From assembly GCF_024449095.1 (NCBI RefSeq), contig NZ_CP024627.1, forward strand, positions 1,922,001 through 1,986,000: a DNA stretch of 64,000 nt, written 5' to 3'. A program made the translations under genes and the position numbers. The notes under the pieces are model-generated. The model was not told where the DNA came from, did no database searches, and was given only the letters and a program-made list of their open reading frames with translations. The first letter of the stretch is position 1, and each line of letters begins with the position of its first letter. Positions 33,549-43,837 of this stretch are shown piece by piece. This stretch comes from Vibrio coralliilyticus. Its GTDB lineage: Bacteria; Pseudomonadota; Gammaproteobacteria; Enterobacterales; Vibrionaceae.

Positions 33549-34254
33549 CGATTGCCATTTGAGCGATGAGTCGAGCTTTCAAAACCTTAAGAAGGCGCTG
33601 AATGTTGCAAATGCTGATAGTGATTGCGACACAATTCTGCTGACCGGTGATATCTGCTGTGGCCCTAAATCAGGCGATTATGCAAAGCTGCTGAGTTTCG
33701 TTTCCCAGCACGTTGATAGCAAAAAACAGGTTTATGCCATTGCAGGCAACCATGATGATATCGTTTTGATGAAAGATGAGCTGAAGGGCTCTTTGATTCA
33801 GGTGGTGGATCAATGTGAGATTGCAGGGCGCGATTTCATCTTCCTCGACTCAAGTCAGAAGCCTATTGATGCTCAACATCCTCTCGGCTCAGGTAGAATA
33901 GACAATCGCGGTATCGCTCATCTGAGAAAGCAAATCCGTAAGAAAAAAGACCCTATTGTGGTCGTACATCACCCAGTGATACGTGTTGGCTCAGAGTGGA
34001 TGAAAGCCATTTGCCTTGAGAACGACCAACAGATATTCAACATCCTTAAGCAATCAGGCGTCAGAGAAGTTATTTGTGGTCATGGTCATGATCATATTAC
34101 CTGCACCAAAGAAGGTGTGACGCAGTACATGGCGCCAGCAACCGCTTATGGATTTGATCACTCCATTCCTGAATACAATCGAAGTGAACGTATCGGAATG
34201 AATAAATTTACGATTTCAAAACAAACAATAACTGTAAATGAGGTTGTGCTATGA
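33526..34254 (+). CDS. calcineurin-like metallophosphoesterase (CpdA-like)
   Basis: This 242-residue soluble enzyme shows the full metal-binding set of class III-type phosphodiesterases: Asp9 and His11 (ISDCHL), Gly41-Asp42 (LLTGDIC), Asn75-His76 (AGNHDD), His148-His149 (VVVHHP), and His186/His188 (CGHGHDH). The order and length are close to CpdA, which hydrolyses cyclic AMP, though related enzymes cut other phosphodiesters. It lies inside the overlapping XRE cassette, overlapping its neighbours by 23 and 4 bases. A nucleotide signal or modified nucleotide is a reasonable but unproven substrate. Confidence 0.88.
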   Translation: MSTVFQISDCHLSDESSFQNLKKALNVANADSDCDTILLTGDICCGPKSGDYAKLLSFVSQHVDSKKQVYAIAGNHDDIVLMKDELKGSLIQVVDQCEIAGRDFIFLDSSQKPIDAQHPLGSGRIDNRGIAHLRKQIRKKKDPIVVVHHPVIRVGSEWMKAICLENDQQIFNILKQSGVREVICGHGHDHITCTKEGVTQYMAPATAYGFDHSIPEYNRSERIGMNKFTISKQTITVNEVVL

Positions 34255-34757
34255 GATTAAGCTTGGTTCTCGATATTTCGAAAGCCGTTGTCGCGATGTA
34301 TGTGGGGGTGTTCTGCGTACTGGTCAGCTATAACAATGTGATTGATTACAATACAAACTTCCAATTTGTTCAACACGTATTGGCTATGGACCAAATGAAG
34401 GCATTTTTTACAGGCGATAACCTGTATGGACGTGCGATCACTTCTCCGACACTTCACACTGTGTTTTACAATCTGATCATCGCACTTGAGTTCCTTGCGG
34501 GCGCTTTGTGCGTTATCGGCGCGGTGATTATGTTCTTCAAACGTGAAGCAGCCGGATTCTCCAAAGGTCAGGCTTTCTATGTAGCCGGTGTCACCGTCGC
34601 TTTAGGTGTTTGGTATTTCGGTTTTGGCGTGGTTGGCGCTGAGTGGTTCTCGATGTGGGCAAACTCATGGAATGGCCAGATGAAGGCATACACCTTCGCT
34701 ATGTTTATCATTCTGACGTTGATTTATGTCCTGATGCCGAGACCAAATAACGACTAG
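34251..34757 (+). CDS. DUF2165-family membrane protein
   Basis: This 168-residue inner-membrane protein has four hydrophobic segments and the DUF2165 pattern: VSYNNVIDYNTNFQFVQHVLAMD after helix 1, a polar loop with ITSPTLHTVFYNLIIALE, and GAEWFSMWANSWNGQ before the last helix. The function of this family is unknown. The ATGA overlap with the phosphoesterase gene makes it the fifth gene of the cassette. Confidence 0.85.
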   Translation: MRLSLVLDISKAVVAMYVGVFCVLVSYNNVIDYNTNFQFVQHVLAMDQMKAFFTGDNLYGRAITSPTLHTVFYNLIIALEFLAGALCVIGAVIMFFKREAAGFSKGQAFYVAGVTVALGVWYFGFGVVGAEWFSMWANSWNGQMKAYTFAMFIILTLIYVLMPRPNND

Positions 34758-34761
34758 TTCA

Positions 34762-35197
34762 TTACCAATAGTAATAAAGATCTACATTGCGATTCCTGCT
34801 GGCGCTTTGCTAACGGCTCTGTTTTGCATCATCGCCGCAATTTGGGGCTACCCAATGGATTTAGCTATCTGGCAACCTGTGGCTTTGTGTTGCACTAATC
34901 GTTGGTGTATTCGTCTCATTACTAGAAGCTGGCATGGAAATGACGCGCGAAGGGAAAACCACTCAATCCGCTGCAATCGTTGTATTTTCATCAGCGCTGG
35001 TAAACCCTGCATTTGGTTGGTCGCTTACTATGCTGTTAGACAACTTAGGCTTAGTCGGTTGTAAAGAACGTAGCGGTGAATTGAGCAAGATGAGCCGCTG
35101 GGTGTTGCCGGGCATTATGTTTGTGGTGCTAACCAGTGTGATGGCGTTGGTTGGGCTTCTACCAGGGATACCTGCGATTATCCCAAGCTTTCGCTAA
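34762..35197 (+). pseudogene. frameshifted membrane-protein gene, no intact start
   Basis: One protein is spread over two frames. Frame one reads IKIYIAIPAGALLTALFC, then IWGYPMDLAIWQPVALC. After an extra T near 34892 the sense passes to the next frame as ALIVGVFVSLLEAGMEM and continues through VNPAFGWSLTMLLDNLGLVG to IPAIIPSFR at 35197. No start codon with a ribosome binding site precedes frame one, so the amino end is also lost. Several hydrophobic segments indicate an inner-membrane protein of unknown family. A sequencing error would explain the frameshift but not the missing start. Confidence 0.7.
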
Positions 35198-35258
35198 CCG
35201 CTAAGTACGGGGTGAAACCAATGGCTATTTAGCCTCTCGGTTATACTTGTAAAAACTA

Positions 35259-35287
35259 AGGCCTCGCAATTGCGAGGCCTTTGGTTT
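35259..35287 (+). terminator. palindromic terminator, left copy
   Basis: AAGGCCTCGC-AATT-GCGAGGCCTT is a perfect inverted repeat, followed by TTGGTTTCTG. A near-identical hairpin lies at 38001 below pheT. The minus strand has TTTTT after it, so it can act both ways. Positions 35288-35572 hold no gene. Confidence 0.82.
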
Positions 35288-35572
35288 CTGAGGTGATGAC
35301 CAGCCAACTCATTTTTGCCCCAAAGTCACTTAGACTCATGGCTCATTCATACCTTATCAACTCAGATTTACCATAGATTTATTTATGGATGGTAAGCAAG
35401 AATTCAACATATGGAAGGAACTTGAACTCTCTTGAGTCAATAGAGTTTGTAAGATTTACACCAGCCATCACGCTAGTTTTCTCCAAAAAAAAACATAAAG
35501 GTTAATCTAATAACACGAAACATTTCGTCGATTTAAGGTAAAATACCAATCTACTTAACAATATGGTGATGG

Positions 35573-37786
35573 TTGCTCGTGGGTGTTTTTCGCTTAAGCC
35601 TCGCTCCATGTATCGACTACGTGAAAAAAACAGTTTCAAATCTTTTATTCTCAATAGCAGAAGTGGTTCAAGTAAACTGGTTTAAGTTCAGGTGGTGGGT
35701 ATCAGATAGAAAGTCGATATTGGCCTTAATAGCCGTTTGTATCAGCTTGCAAATTTCTGTTGCTAACTCATATCAGTTCAACCCTTTGATCGACACTGAG
35801 CAGGTCAGTTCGCTGCTACTAACCATCGGTGGCGCATTGATTGGTTTTACAGCTATTGTGTTTTCACTGTTGTTATTTTCACTTCAAACCAATATTCAAA
35901 GACTAAGATACTTAGACTTTCATAAATTTAGTACAGACAAAAAAATTTTTACTCAGTTGTTATCCTGTTTTTTAATAGCAATAGCTATTGCGGGTTCTTC
36001 TTTGGTTAAAAACCAGAACATATCGGGACAAACTCTAGTTATTGTTGTTTGGCTGATTTTGTTGTTCATAGTTTTACTCTACCAATCTTACAAAAGGGCA
36101 CTCATTCTTGTTAACCCAATTGAGCAAATCAATCTCATTTTAAGGTACAGCTCAAAGCAGCATAATAAATGGGATAAAGCGATTCAACGAGCTTTGGTTG
36201 TCAATAACAGGCTTTCGAAATCCGCACCATTACAAGAGCAAAGTGACTTTGATGGTTTGCGATACGCACATGTGTCAGCCTATCCAGAACAAAAACAGAT
36301 ACCAATTAATGCCGTCGACAGTTTATGTGTGATGGCTAAAAATTACGCTAATCTTAATGACATCAATATCACAAAGACCTCGTTGAACAGCATTATTCAG
36401 ATTACTCGTCAGTACATCGAATTTAGAAAAAACACGTTTATAGATACAGGCCCCTTTGTTGCTACTGATATGAGTTCGGAACTTGTGTTCAATAATACGT
36501 TTGAGCAGCTCAGACAATTATCAGCGATTGCTATAGCATCTAAAAATGAACAGCTCATTGGTTTCATAACCGAAACCTTTGCTGGATTGGCTACATTGTT
36601 TGCACAATTCAACCACATTCGTAACTTCCAACTTCAGCATCAAACCTCGCTAGCCATCCAATACCTTAAAAGCCATATTGAATTATCCATGCAACTAAAC
36701 AATACAGACTTGATGTTCAATGATGCTAAAGTGATTGGTGAACTAGGATTGAACTTAATCAAATCTAAATCTACTGCAAATCTAGAGATAGTAGACACAT
36801 TGTTGTTCAACTATGGGCAGCACAGTTTGGTAAAACAAGATCCCGCTGTGATTGGGGCGGTAATGGATCAATACAGTCGATTAACGTTATTTCTTCTCTT
36901 TTCAGAATCTGACACCAAAATGATTTGTGAAAGAATTACCAACAACATTAAGGAACTGGGCAAACTAAATTCAGTTATTAAAAAATTTCAATGGTTAGAT
37001 CAGGGTTTTCTGTCTGGCTACTACGGTTGCAACCCAACATCATTGATGGGGCTTTTGTTTGAGCAAGTAAACGGGCTTGACATAAGCAACGCTGAACACC
37101 AGAAAATCAAACTGAGACTCACATCAAATATTCTCGATTGGCTTGATACTTCGTATCGAAATAGGCTTGAGCAATTTGAATATGATCAGCAGAACGGATG
37201 TCCGACATTCCAAGCCTTAACTGGATGGAGTATCGAAATGATCAAGCTACTAACTAATTTGGCACAAAATCTAGAAGATAACAGGCTAAAAGATGATTGC
37301 TACGCATCAATTGAGAAAGAACTGAACTTGCTTCTTTCTCTTATGGACGATGAAGCAGTATTTCGTAAAGTAAGTACGTTTCACCATATTGATGAGATAT
37401 TCCTTGTGCTCATGAATTTAGCTGAAAAACCAAGCATTGTTAAATTATACATTTCACGTCTTATAAAGTTTGGGGTTAAGCAATATAGTCGTACAAAAAA
37501 TCATATGGAGCTGGCAAAGTGCATTGCTGTAGGTGCTATATTGGCAAATAAACTTGATCTAGTGCAATACTACGAACAAGAACTAATAAACTCAGCACAC
37601 AGTTTTTCAGTGCCAGTAGACGAGAATATATTGGTTCGTCTTAGATATCTTGGGGGACTCAAATCACGTCGCTTGATGCCCGTTCGTTCTGATGTTGAAA
37701 GTTATTGTTTATATCACTTAACAAAAGATGTAAGTGGTTCTATCCAGTTCGCCATCGATACTCTAATCACAAAGCAGGCAACTTAA
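35573..37786 (+). CDS. DUF2254-like membrane protein with long helical tail
   Basis: This 737-codon frame encodes four hydrophobic segments (about residues 48-66, 80-107, 127-147 and 155-175), then about 560 residues of soluble, mostly helical sequence. The segment VSSLLLTIGGALIGFTAIVFSLLLFSLQTNIQRLRYLDF resembles the core of DUF2254, but the long tail is not part of the usual family. It could form helical repeats. The start is unsure: TTG 35573, GTG 35579 or GTG 35621 (VKKTVSNLLF). The gene is AT-rich relative to pheST and stands alone between two copies of the same terminator, which suggests insertion. Function unknown. Confidence 0.75.
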   Translation: MLVGVFRLSLAPCIDYVKKTVSNLLFSIAEVVQVNWFKFRWWVSDRKSILALIAVCISLQISVANSYQFNPLIDTEQVSSLLLTIGGALIGFTAIVFSLLLFSLQTNIQRLRYLDFHKFSTDKKIFTQLLSCFLIAIAIAGSSLVKNQNISGQTLVIVVWLILLFIVLLYQSYKRALILVNPIEQINLILRYSSKQHNKWDKAIQRALVVNNRLSKSAPLQEQSDFDGLRYAHVSAYPEQKQIPINAVDSLCVMAKNYANLNDINITKTSLNSIIQITRQYIEFRKNTFIDTGPFVATDMSSELVFNNTFEQLRQLSAIAIASKNEQLIGFITETFAGLATLFAQFNHIRNFQLQHQTSLAIQYLKSHIELSMQLNNTDLMFNDAKVIGELGLNLIKSKSTANLEIVDTLLFNYGQHSLVKQDPAVIGAVMDQYSRLTLFLLFSESDTKMICERITNNIKELGKLNSVIKKFQWLDQGFLSGYYGCNPTSLMGLLFEQVNGLDISNAEHQKIKLRLTSNILDWLDTSYRNRLEQFEYDQQNGCPTFQALTGWSIEMIKLLTNLAQNLEDNRLKDDCYASIEKELNLLLSLMDDEAVFRKVSTFHHIDEIFLVLMNLAEKPSIVKLYISRLIKFGVKQYSRTKNHMELAKCIAVGAILANKLDLVQYYEQELINSAHSFSVPVDENILVRLRYLGGLKSRRLMPVRSDVESYCLYHLTKDVSGSIQFAIDTLITKQAT

Positions 37787-37997
37787 TAGTAACTAATTAA
37801 TCATTTAAGGGGATGTTTACACAGCTTCGTGCTGACGGGTAGATCATCGTAAGGCAGATCTGATCTGCACCAACCATACTGGACACATCACGAAGCGACT
37901 TTCTAATACTAAAAGTTATCCGTATTTCTCTAATTTAAGTGATTACTCTAAGAAGTTTTTGTCCAATAATGAGTTAGCATCCGTTTCCTGATCTAAC

Positions 37998-38024
37998 AAA
38001 AAGGCCTCGCGATTGCGAGACCTT
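37998..38024 (-). terminator. pheT terminator, right copy
   Basis: On the minus strand AAGGTCTCGC-AATC-GCGAGGCCTT is followed by a T run. It ends the pheST transcript. Between 37787 and 37997 there is no gene, only the short palindrome GCAGATC-T-GATCTGC at 37854-37868. Confidence 0.88.
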
Positions 38025-38054
38025 TCCTTTGGTTTTCTATCTAATCAGAAGTGA

Positions 38055-40460
38055 TTAGTCACGTAGTGACGCACCAAACTTCTCAGATACGTGAGCTACG
38101 ATAGCGTCAACCGCGCCAGCGATATCTGCATCTTCTAGCGTGCGCTCTACAGATTGTAGTGTTAGCGCGATTGCTAAGCTCTTCTTACCTTCTTCAACGC
38201 CTTTACCAACGTAAACGTCGAATAGTTTCGCGTCTTTCAGGAACTCGCCACCTTGTTCTAGACATGCTGCAACGATGTCGCCAGAAGCTACTGCTTCATC
38301 AACAACTACCGCGATGTCACGACGGTTAGATGGGAACTTAGAAAGCTGTACTGCTTCAGGGATCACTTTAGTGTTGATTGCACACCATTCTACTTCGAAT
38401 ACGATAGTACGGCCGTTTAGACCAAACTTACGCTCAAGCTCTGGGTGAACTGTACCAATCACACCTACTTGCTTACCATCAACGATGATAGCTGCAGATT
38501 GGCCTGGGTGAAGTGCTGGGTTCGCTGCTTTGTCTTCAGCAGAAAGCGCTGCGAAAGAGTAAGCTGCTTCGTTAGCTGTTAGCTCAAGAACCGCTTCTAG
38601 GTCACCTTTCAGGTCAAAGAAATCAACTGTGTTGGTTTCGATGTCCCAGTGCTCTTCGCTACGAGTACCTGCGATAACACCCGCAAGCATTGGCTCTTGG
38701 CGCATACCGTTTTCAGCAGACTCACATGGGATGAAACGTAGGCCGTACTCGAATAGACGAACACGTGGCTGTTGACGTTTCTGGTTGTGAACCACAGTGT
38801 TTAGTAGACCTTGAATTAGGCCTAGGCGCATTGCTGACATATCCGCAGAGATTGGGAATGGCAGAATTAGCGGCTCAACACCTGGAACAACAAGCTTTTG
38901 CTGCTCTGGCTCAACAAAGCTGTAAGTGATTGCTTCTTGGTAACCACGGTCAACAAGCAGGTTACGGACACGTTTTAGCGGAATGTTCGCTTCAACGTGG
39001 TCGTGCATCTTAAGTGCTGCTGCTGGATTTTGGTTAGGGATATTATCGTAACCGTAGATACGACCTACTTCTTCAATTAGGTCTTGCTCGATAGCTATGT
39101 CAAAACGCCAAGTCGGTGCGGTCGCAGTCCAACCCGTTTCTGTAGCTTCAACAGTTAAACCAAGACGCTCTAAGATTTCAACCACATCGCTGTCTGCAAT
39201 ATGATGGCCAAGAAGGTTGTCTAGCTTAGTACGACGTAGTGCCACAGTGTTAGGAACCGGAAGGTCAACTTCTGATTCAACAGCTACAACAGGCGCAACT
39301 TCACCACCACAGATGTCAACAAGCAGCTCTGTGGCGCGCTCCATAGCACTCGTTTGTAGTGCATAATCCACACCACGCTCGAAACGCATTGAAGAATCCG
39401 TATGAAGACCGTAACTGCGAGCCCGACCACGGATATGATCAGGGGCAAAGAATGCACACTCAAGCAGTACGTCTTTGGTCTCAGCCGTTACACCCGACTC
39501 TTCACCACCGAAAATACCAGCTATAGCCAGTGCTTTACTATGGTCTGCTACCACTAGAGTATCTGCGTTTAGCTCTGCTTCGTTACCATCGAGAAGAGTC
39601 AGCTTCTCGCCCTGCTCCGCCATGCGAACGACAATACCACCTTCAATTTTTGCTAGGTCAAACGCGTGCATTGGTTGACCTTGTTCTAGAAGAACATAGT
39701 TAGTGATATCGACGACTGGATCGATAGAACGGATACCACAGCGACGCAGTTTCTCTTGCATCCATAGTGGAGTTTCAGCTTGAACGTTTACGTTCCTAAC
39801 CACACGGCCAAGGTAACGTGGACATGCAGCCGTTGCTTTCACTTCGATAGATACTTGATCATCGATAGCCGGAGCAACCGGATTAACCGCTGGCTCAGTC
39901 ACGTCAGCACGGTTTAGTACGCCCACTTCACGAGCCATACCACGGATGCTGAAACAGTCAGCACGGTTAGCCGTTAGGTCAACGTCGACTGTTACGTCGT
40001 CCAGACCCAGGAATTCGCGGAAATCAGTACCGATTACAGCGTCTTCTGCCAGCTCCATGATGCCATCAGATTCTACGTCGATACCTAGTTCAGAGAATGA
40101 ACAAAGCATGCCGTGTGATGGTTGACCACGTAGTTTTGCTTTTTTGATTTTGAAATCGCCTGGTAGTACAGCCCCCACCGTCGCAACCGCAACTTTGATA
40201 CCTAGGCGGCAGTTAGATGCGCCACAAACGATGTCTAGAAGTTCTTCTGCGCCAACATCTACTTTAGTTACACGTAGTTTGTCTGCGTCAGGGTGTTGAC
40301 CACACTCAACCACTTTACCTACTTTTACGCCAGTGAAAGAACCAGCTACAGGTAGTACGTCGTCTACTTCTAGACCCGCCATAGTGATTTGGTGCGTTAG
40401 TTCGTCAGTCGATACCGCAGGGTTTACCCACTCACGAAGCCAAGATTCGCTGAATTTCAT
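38055..40460 (-). CDS. pheT: phenylalanyl-tRNA synthetase beta subunit
   Basis: This 801-residue large subunit of the alpha2-beta2 enzyme charges tRNA-Phe and edits mischarged tyrosine. Domain order is normal: the tRNA-binding OB domain at 40-150 ([27 protein letters not shown]), B3/B4 editing region (about 210-390), B5 at about 400-475, catalytic-like region ([16 protein letters not shown]) and the anticodon-binding FDX-ACB domain at the end ([17 protein letters not shown]). It follows pheS by 18 bases on the same strand. Confidence 0.98.
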   Translation of the reverse strand: MKFSESWLREWVNPAVSTDELTHQITMAGLEVDDVLPVAGSFTGVKVGKVVECGQHPDADKLRVTKVDVGAEELLDIVCGASNCRLGIKVAVATVGAVLPGDFKIKKAKLRGQPSHGMLCSFSELGIDVESDGIMELAEDAVIGTDFREFLGLDDVTVDVDLTANRADCFSIRGMAREVGVLNRADVTEPAVNPVAPAIDDQVSIEVKATAACPRYLGRVVRNVNVQAETPLWMQEKLRRCGIRSIDPVVDITNYVLLEQGQPMHAFDLAKIEGGIVVRMAEQGEKLTLLDGNEAELNADTLVVADHSKALAIAGIFGGEESGVTAETKDVLLECAFFAPDHIRGRARSYGLHTDSSMRFERGVDYALQTSAMERATELLVDICGGEVAPVVAVESEVDLPVPNTVALRRTKLDNLLGHHIADSDVVEILERLGLTVEATETGWTATAPTWRFDIAIEQDLIEEVGRIYGYDNIPNQNPAAALKMHDHVEANIPLKRVRNLLVDRGYQEAITYSFVEPEQQKLVVPGVEPLILPFPISADMSAMRLGLIQGLLNTVVHNQKRQQPRVRLFEYGLRFIPCESAENGMRQEPMLAGVIAGTRSEEHWDIETNTVDFFDLKGDLEAVLELTANEAAYSFAALSAEDKAANPALHPGQSAAIIVDGKQVGVIGTVHPELERKFGLNGRTIVFEVEWCAINTKVIPEAVQLSKFPSNRRDIAVVVDEAVASGDIVAACLEQGGEFLKDAKLFDVYVGKGVEEGKKSLAIALTLQSVERTLEDADIAGAVDAIVAHVSEKFGASLRD

Positions 40461-40478
40461 AGTGATGTATCCCCTGGA

Positions 40479-41534
<1,056 letters not shown>

Positions 41535-41761
41535 TTACATAGTAACGAAAGCGAGGTCTAAATCCAATCTGAAATCGGGATTCGACTGCTCTTTGAGTAA
41601 AAAATCAGCTTAATGATTGTTCGAGTTCAATAAGCTCGGCAATTTGGAGCTTAATCGTTGAGGGAACTGGGTAGAGGAAAGTAAGCCCTTTAGGTATAGC
41701 ACATACGTAGCAGAATATTGTGTGGCTCAGCCATTACAGAATATGCTAAATGTTTAAAAGC

Positions 41762-41793
41762 AAAAAAAGGGAGCAAATTGAGCTCCCTGTTTT
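41762..41793 (-). terminator. terminator of the porin-LolA-RND operon
   Basis: AGGGAGC and GCTCCCT pair around a 7-base loop. On the minus strand seven Ts follow, so it ends the operon transcribed from 46231. Confidence 0.9.
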
Positions 41794-41835
41794 AGGAAAA
41801 AAATACACAACTAATAAGCATTATTGGCTAACGAC

Positions 41836-43017
41836 TTAGAAGTAATATTCTAACGACACTTCAATGAAATCGTCCTTACGAGCGAAGTACAATAAGTCAT
41901 CCGGTGTATCATTCTCAAACCACCACCCATCAAGACGCCATTTTAGGTGATTGGTTAACCGACTTGAGGCTTCCAACTTAGCACTGAACACATCGCTGTT
42001 ATCCAGATCCTGAGTGAATCCCAGTAATATTTCGCTACCATCTTCATCATTAAGTGCAAATCGTGAGCCAACGAACACATCATTTTGACCTGAATTTTGA
42101 GCATTATTGCCACGACTGTCATAAAGGTACTCAGTAATAAGACCAACATCCCAAACACTGCCTAATGCGCCGACAATGGTATATTCAAATCCTGAAACCA
42201 ATCCAATGTGATGATCAAAGCTTTCACGATAGATACTCTCGAGTTTCCATAACCAATCACCAGCAATCCCCTGAACATCAACACCGATTTGCTTCGCCTG
42301 TGCATAATAAGGCTTCAAGTCTGTCCCCTGAAGCCGGAAATACGGCTCTCGGTTGGTGCCTTGAAAATAGCTCAGCCCTAGATCCCAGTCACCCAGCATT
42401 TGAGAATATCTCGCCGCAAAATCGACATGTTGCTCTTCTCGCGACGACTCATAAATCACATCCTCTGATACTGGCAATGCCGGTCTTAAACGGCCATCCT
42501 GCCCTGCAAAAGTACGTTCGCGGAAGTAAGGCAAAACCATGGTATCAAGCACTCCCCAATCTTTGACTGAGGTCAGATGTAGCATGGGTTGTCCTAATTT
42601 GTCTTCACCGTCTACCGCCTCAATCGAGTCCGTTTGATTTACGACATCGACCAAATGTGCAGACTCAGTGACACCCCAGAAAACTTTTCCCACTCCAGCA
42701 CGTAATTCATAGTCATCCCAGTAGGTTAAATACAGCGCTTCTCGTATATCACCGTGACTTCGCTCATCATCTTCGCTATCTAGGCGATAAAATGGCGTGA
42801 AGGTAAAATCAGAGCTATCGTTGATCTCCCAATAGAATTCAGGCTGCAGGACGATAGAACTTTGACCTTTATCTTGCCCTTGCAATCCATCCGAAAAGAA
42901 CTGCCGATGTTCTAGGTTCATCTGACCTGAGAGCTCAAAGCCATAACAATGCATCGCAAGCATTGTCAGTGAAATACAGGCCGCCACGCGACCTGCTCTA
43001 CTCCATACTTTGTTCAT
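41836..43017 (-). CDS. porin-like outer-membrane beta-barrel protein
   Basis: This 393-residue protein has a signal peptide (cut near CYG/FELSG) and many amphipathic strands (FELSGQMNLEHRQFF, SSIVLQPEFYWEIND, DFTFTPFYRLD, YELRAGVGKVFWG), ending in VSLEYYF with a final Phe. It is probably an outer-membrane channel or receptor, the last gene of a three-gene operon with a LolA-like periplasmic protein and an MMPL/RND pump. Together these resemble a lipid or hydrophobic-compound export route across the envelope. That role is inferred from the operon. Confidence 0.82.
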   Translation of the reverse strand: MNKVWSRAGRVAACISLTMLAMHCYGFELSGQMNLEHRQFFSDGLQGQDKGQSSIVLQPEFYWEINDSSDFTFTPFYRLDSEDDERSHGDIREALYLTYWDDYELRAGVGKVFWGVTESAHLVDVVNQTDSIEAVDGEDKLGQPMLHLTSVKDWGVLDTMVLPYFRERTFAGQDGRLRPALPVSEDVIYESSREEQHVDFAARYSQMLGDWDLGLSYFQGTNREPYFRLQGTDLKPYYAQAKQIGVDVQGIAGDWLWKLESIYRESFDHHIGLVSGFEYTIVGALGSVWDVGLITEYLYDSRGNNAQNSGQNDVFVGSRFALNDEDGSEILLGFTQDLDNSDVFSAKLEASSRLTNHLKWRLDGWWFENDTPDDLLYFARKDDFIEVSLEYYF

Positions 43018-43025
43018 AACGCCCC

Positions 43026-43826
43026 TTATTTCACCCTTTTAAGAATATTCTTCTCAAAATCCCGCTCACTCAAACCCGTCTGGAATTGAAGATTACTGGT
43101 GGTGAGTAACGTACTTTTCCCCGTTTGGTGGTTCGTCATTGCCATTTTGTGAGCACGCCAATATTTATCTAGGTAAAGTTGATAATCATCAAACTTGAGC
43201 GTTTTCAGCAATGAGCCTTTTCGGTCATAGAACTCAATTTGGATTGGTCGATAATGTTCTTTATCCAGCCAGACCTGCTGCTTGGTGTAACCCGAATTCT
43301 TATCAGTCGGTATCTGCTTTAATACGAACGTGTCACTGCCATTCACTCGCTCATCACGCAAATAGTGGAAAGTATACTTCTCTAACTCAAACGAACTTAG
43401 GTCTTCGTAGGCAAATTCACTACCCATAAACGGGCCAGACTTATTCCGTGAGGAAATGCGCTTAACCCGTTTTAGAGCGGGGAGATACAACCACTGGTCA
43501 TCAGCTTCTGTAGTATGCGAGTGATTAAGGAATGCTGTACCTTTGACGTCTCTCGGCTGATCGAAAATCGTCAAACCTTTATCGCCATCATCCGCTACTT
43601 CTAATGACTTAAGGCGCATTTCACGAGTACTACTTTCCCCCTGAGCATTCTTGAGGATCATCTGCATAGTTGCGACTGAGTCTCCCCAACCTTCATCACG
43701 TGCTTTACGTTCAGTGGCAATTTCAAGCCCTTTTTCTACGTTGGCAAGCGCCACGGGCTGACCACCAAGCATAAGAAGTGAAGACAATGCAATCGATGTG
43801 AACAATGAGTAATTTGAACGTTTCAT
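43026..43826 (-). CDS. LolA-like outer-membrane lipoprotein-sorting protein
   Basis: This 266-residue periplasmic protein has a signal peptide (cut after VALA). The LolA-like fold shows in TMQMILKNAQGESSTREMRLKSLE, RDVKGTAFLNHSH and DQWLYLPALKRVKRISSRNKSGPFMGSEFAYEDLSS, blocks found in the proteins that travel with MMPL/RND transporters. It probably carries a lipid or lipoprotein from the pump through the periplasm. It is placed between the pump and the barrel gene with gaps of 11 and 8 bases. Confidence 0.88.
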   Translation of the reverse strand: MKRSNYSLFTSIALSSLLMLGGQPVALANVEKGLEIATERKARDEGWGDSVATMQMILKNAQGESSTREMRLKSLEVADDGDKGLTIFDQPRDVKGTAFLNHSHTTEADDQWLYLPALKRVKRISSRNKSGPFMGSEFAYEDLSSFELEKYTFHYLRDERVNGSDTFVLKQIPTDKNSGYTKQQVWLDKEHYRPIQIEFYDRKGSLLKTLKFDDYQLYLDKYWRAHKMAMTNHQTGKSTLLTTSNLQFQTGLSERDFEKNILKRVK

Positions 43827-43837
43827 AGTGTATTCCT

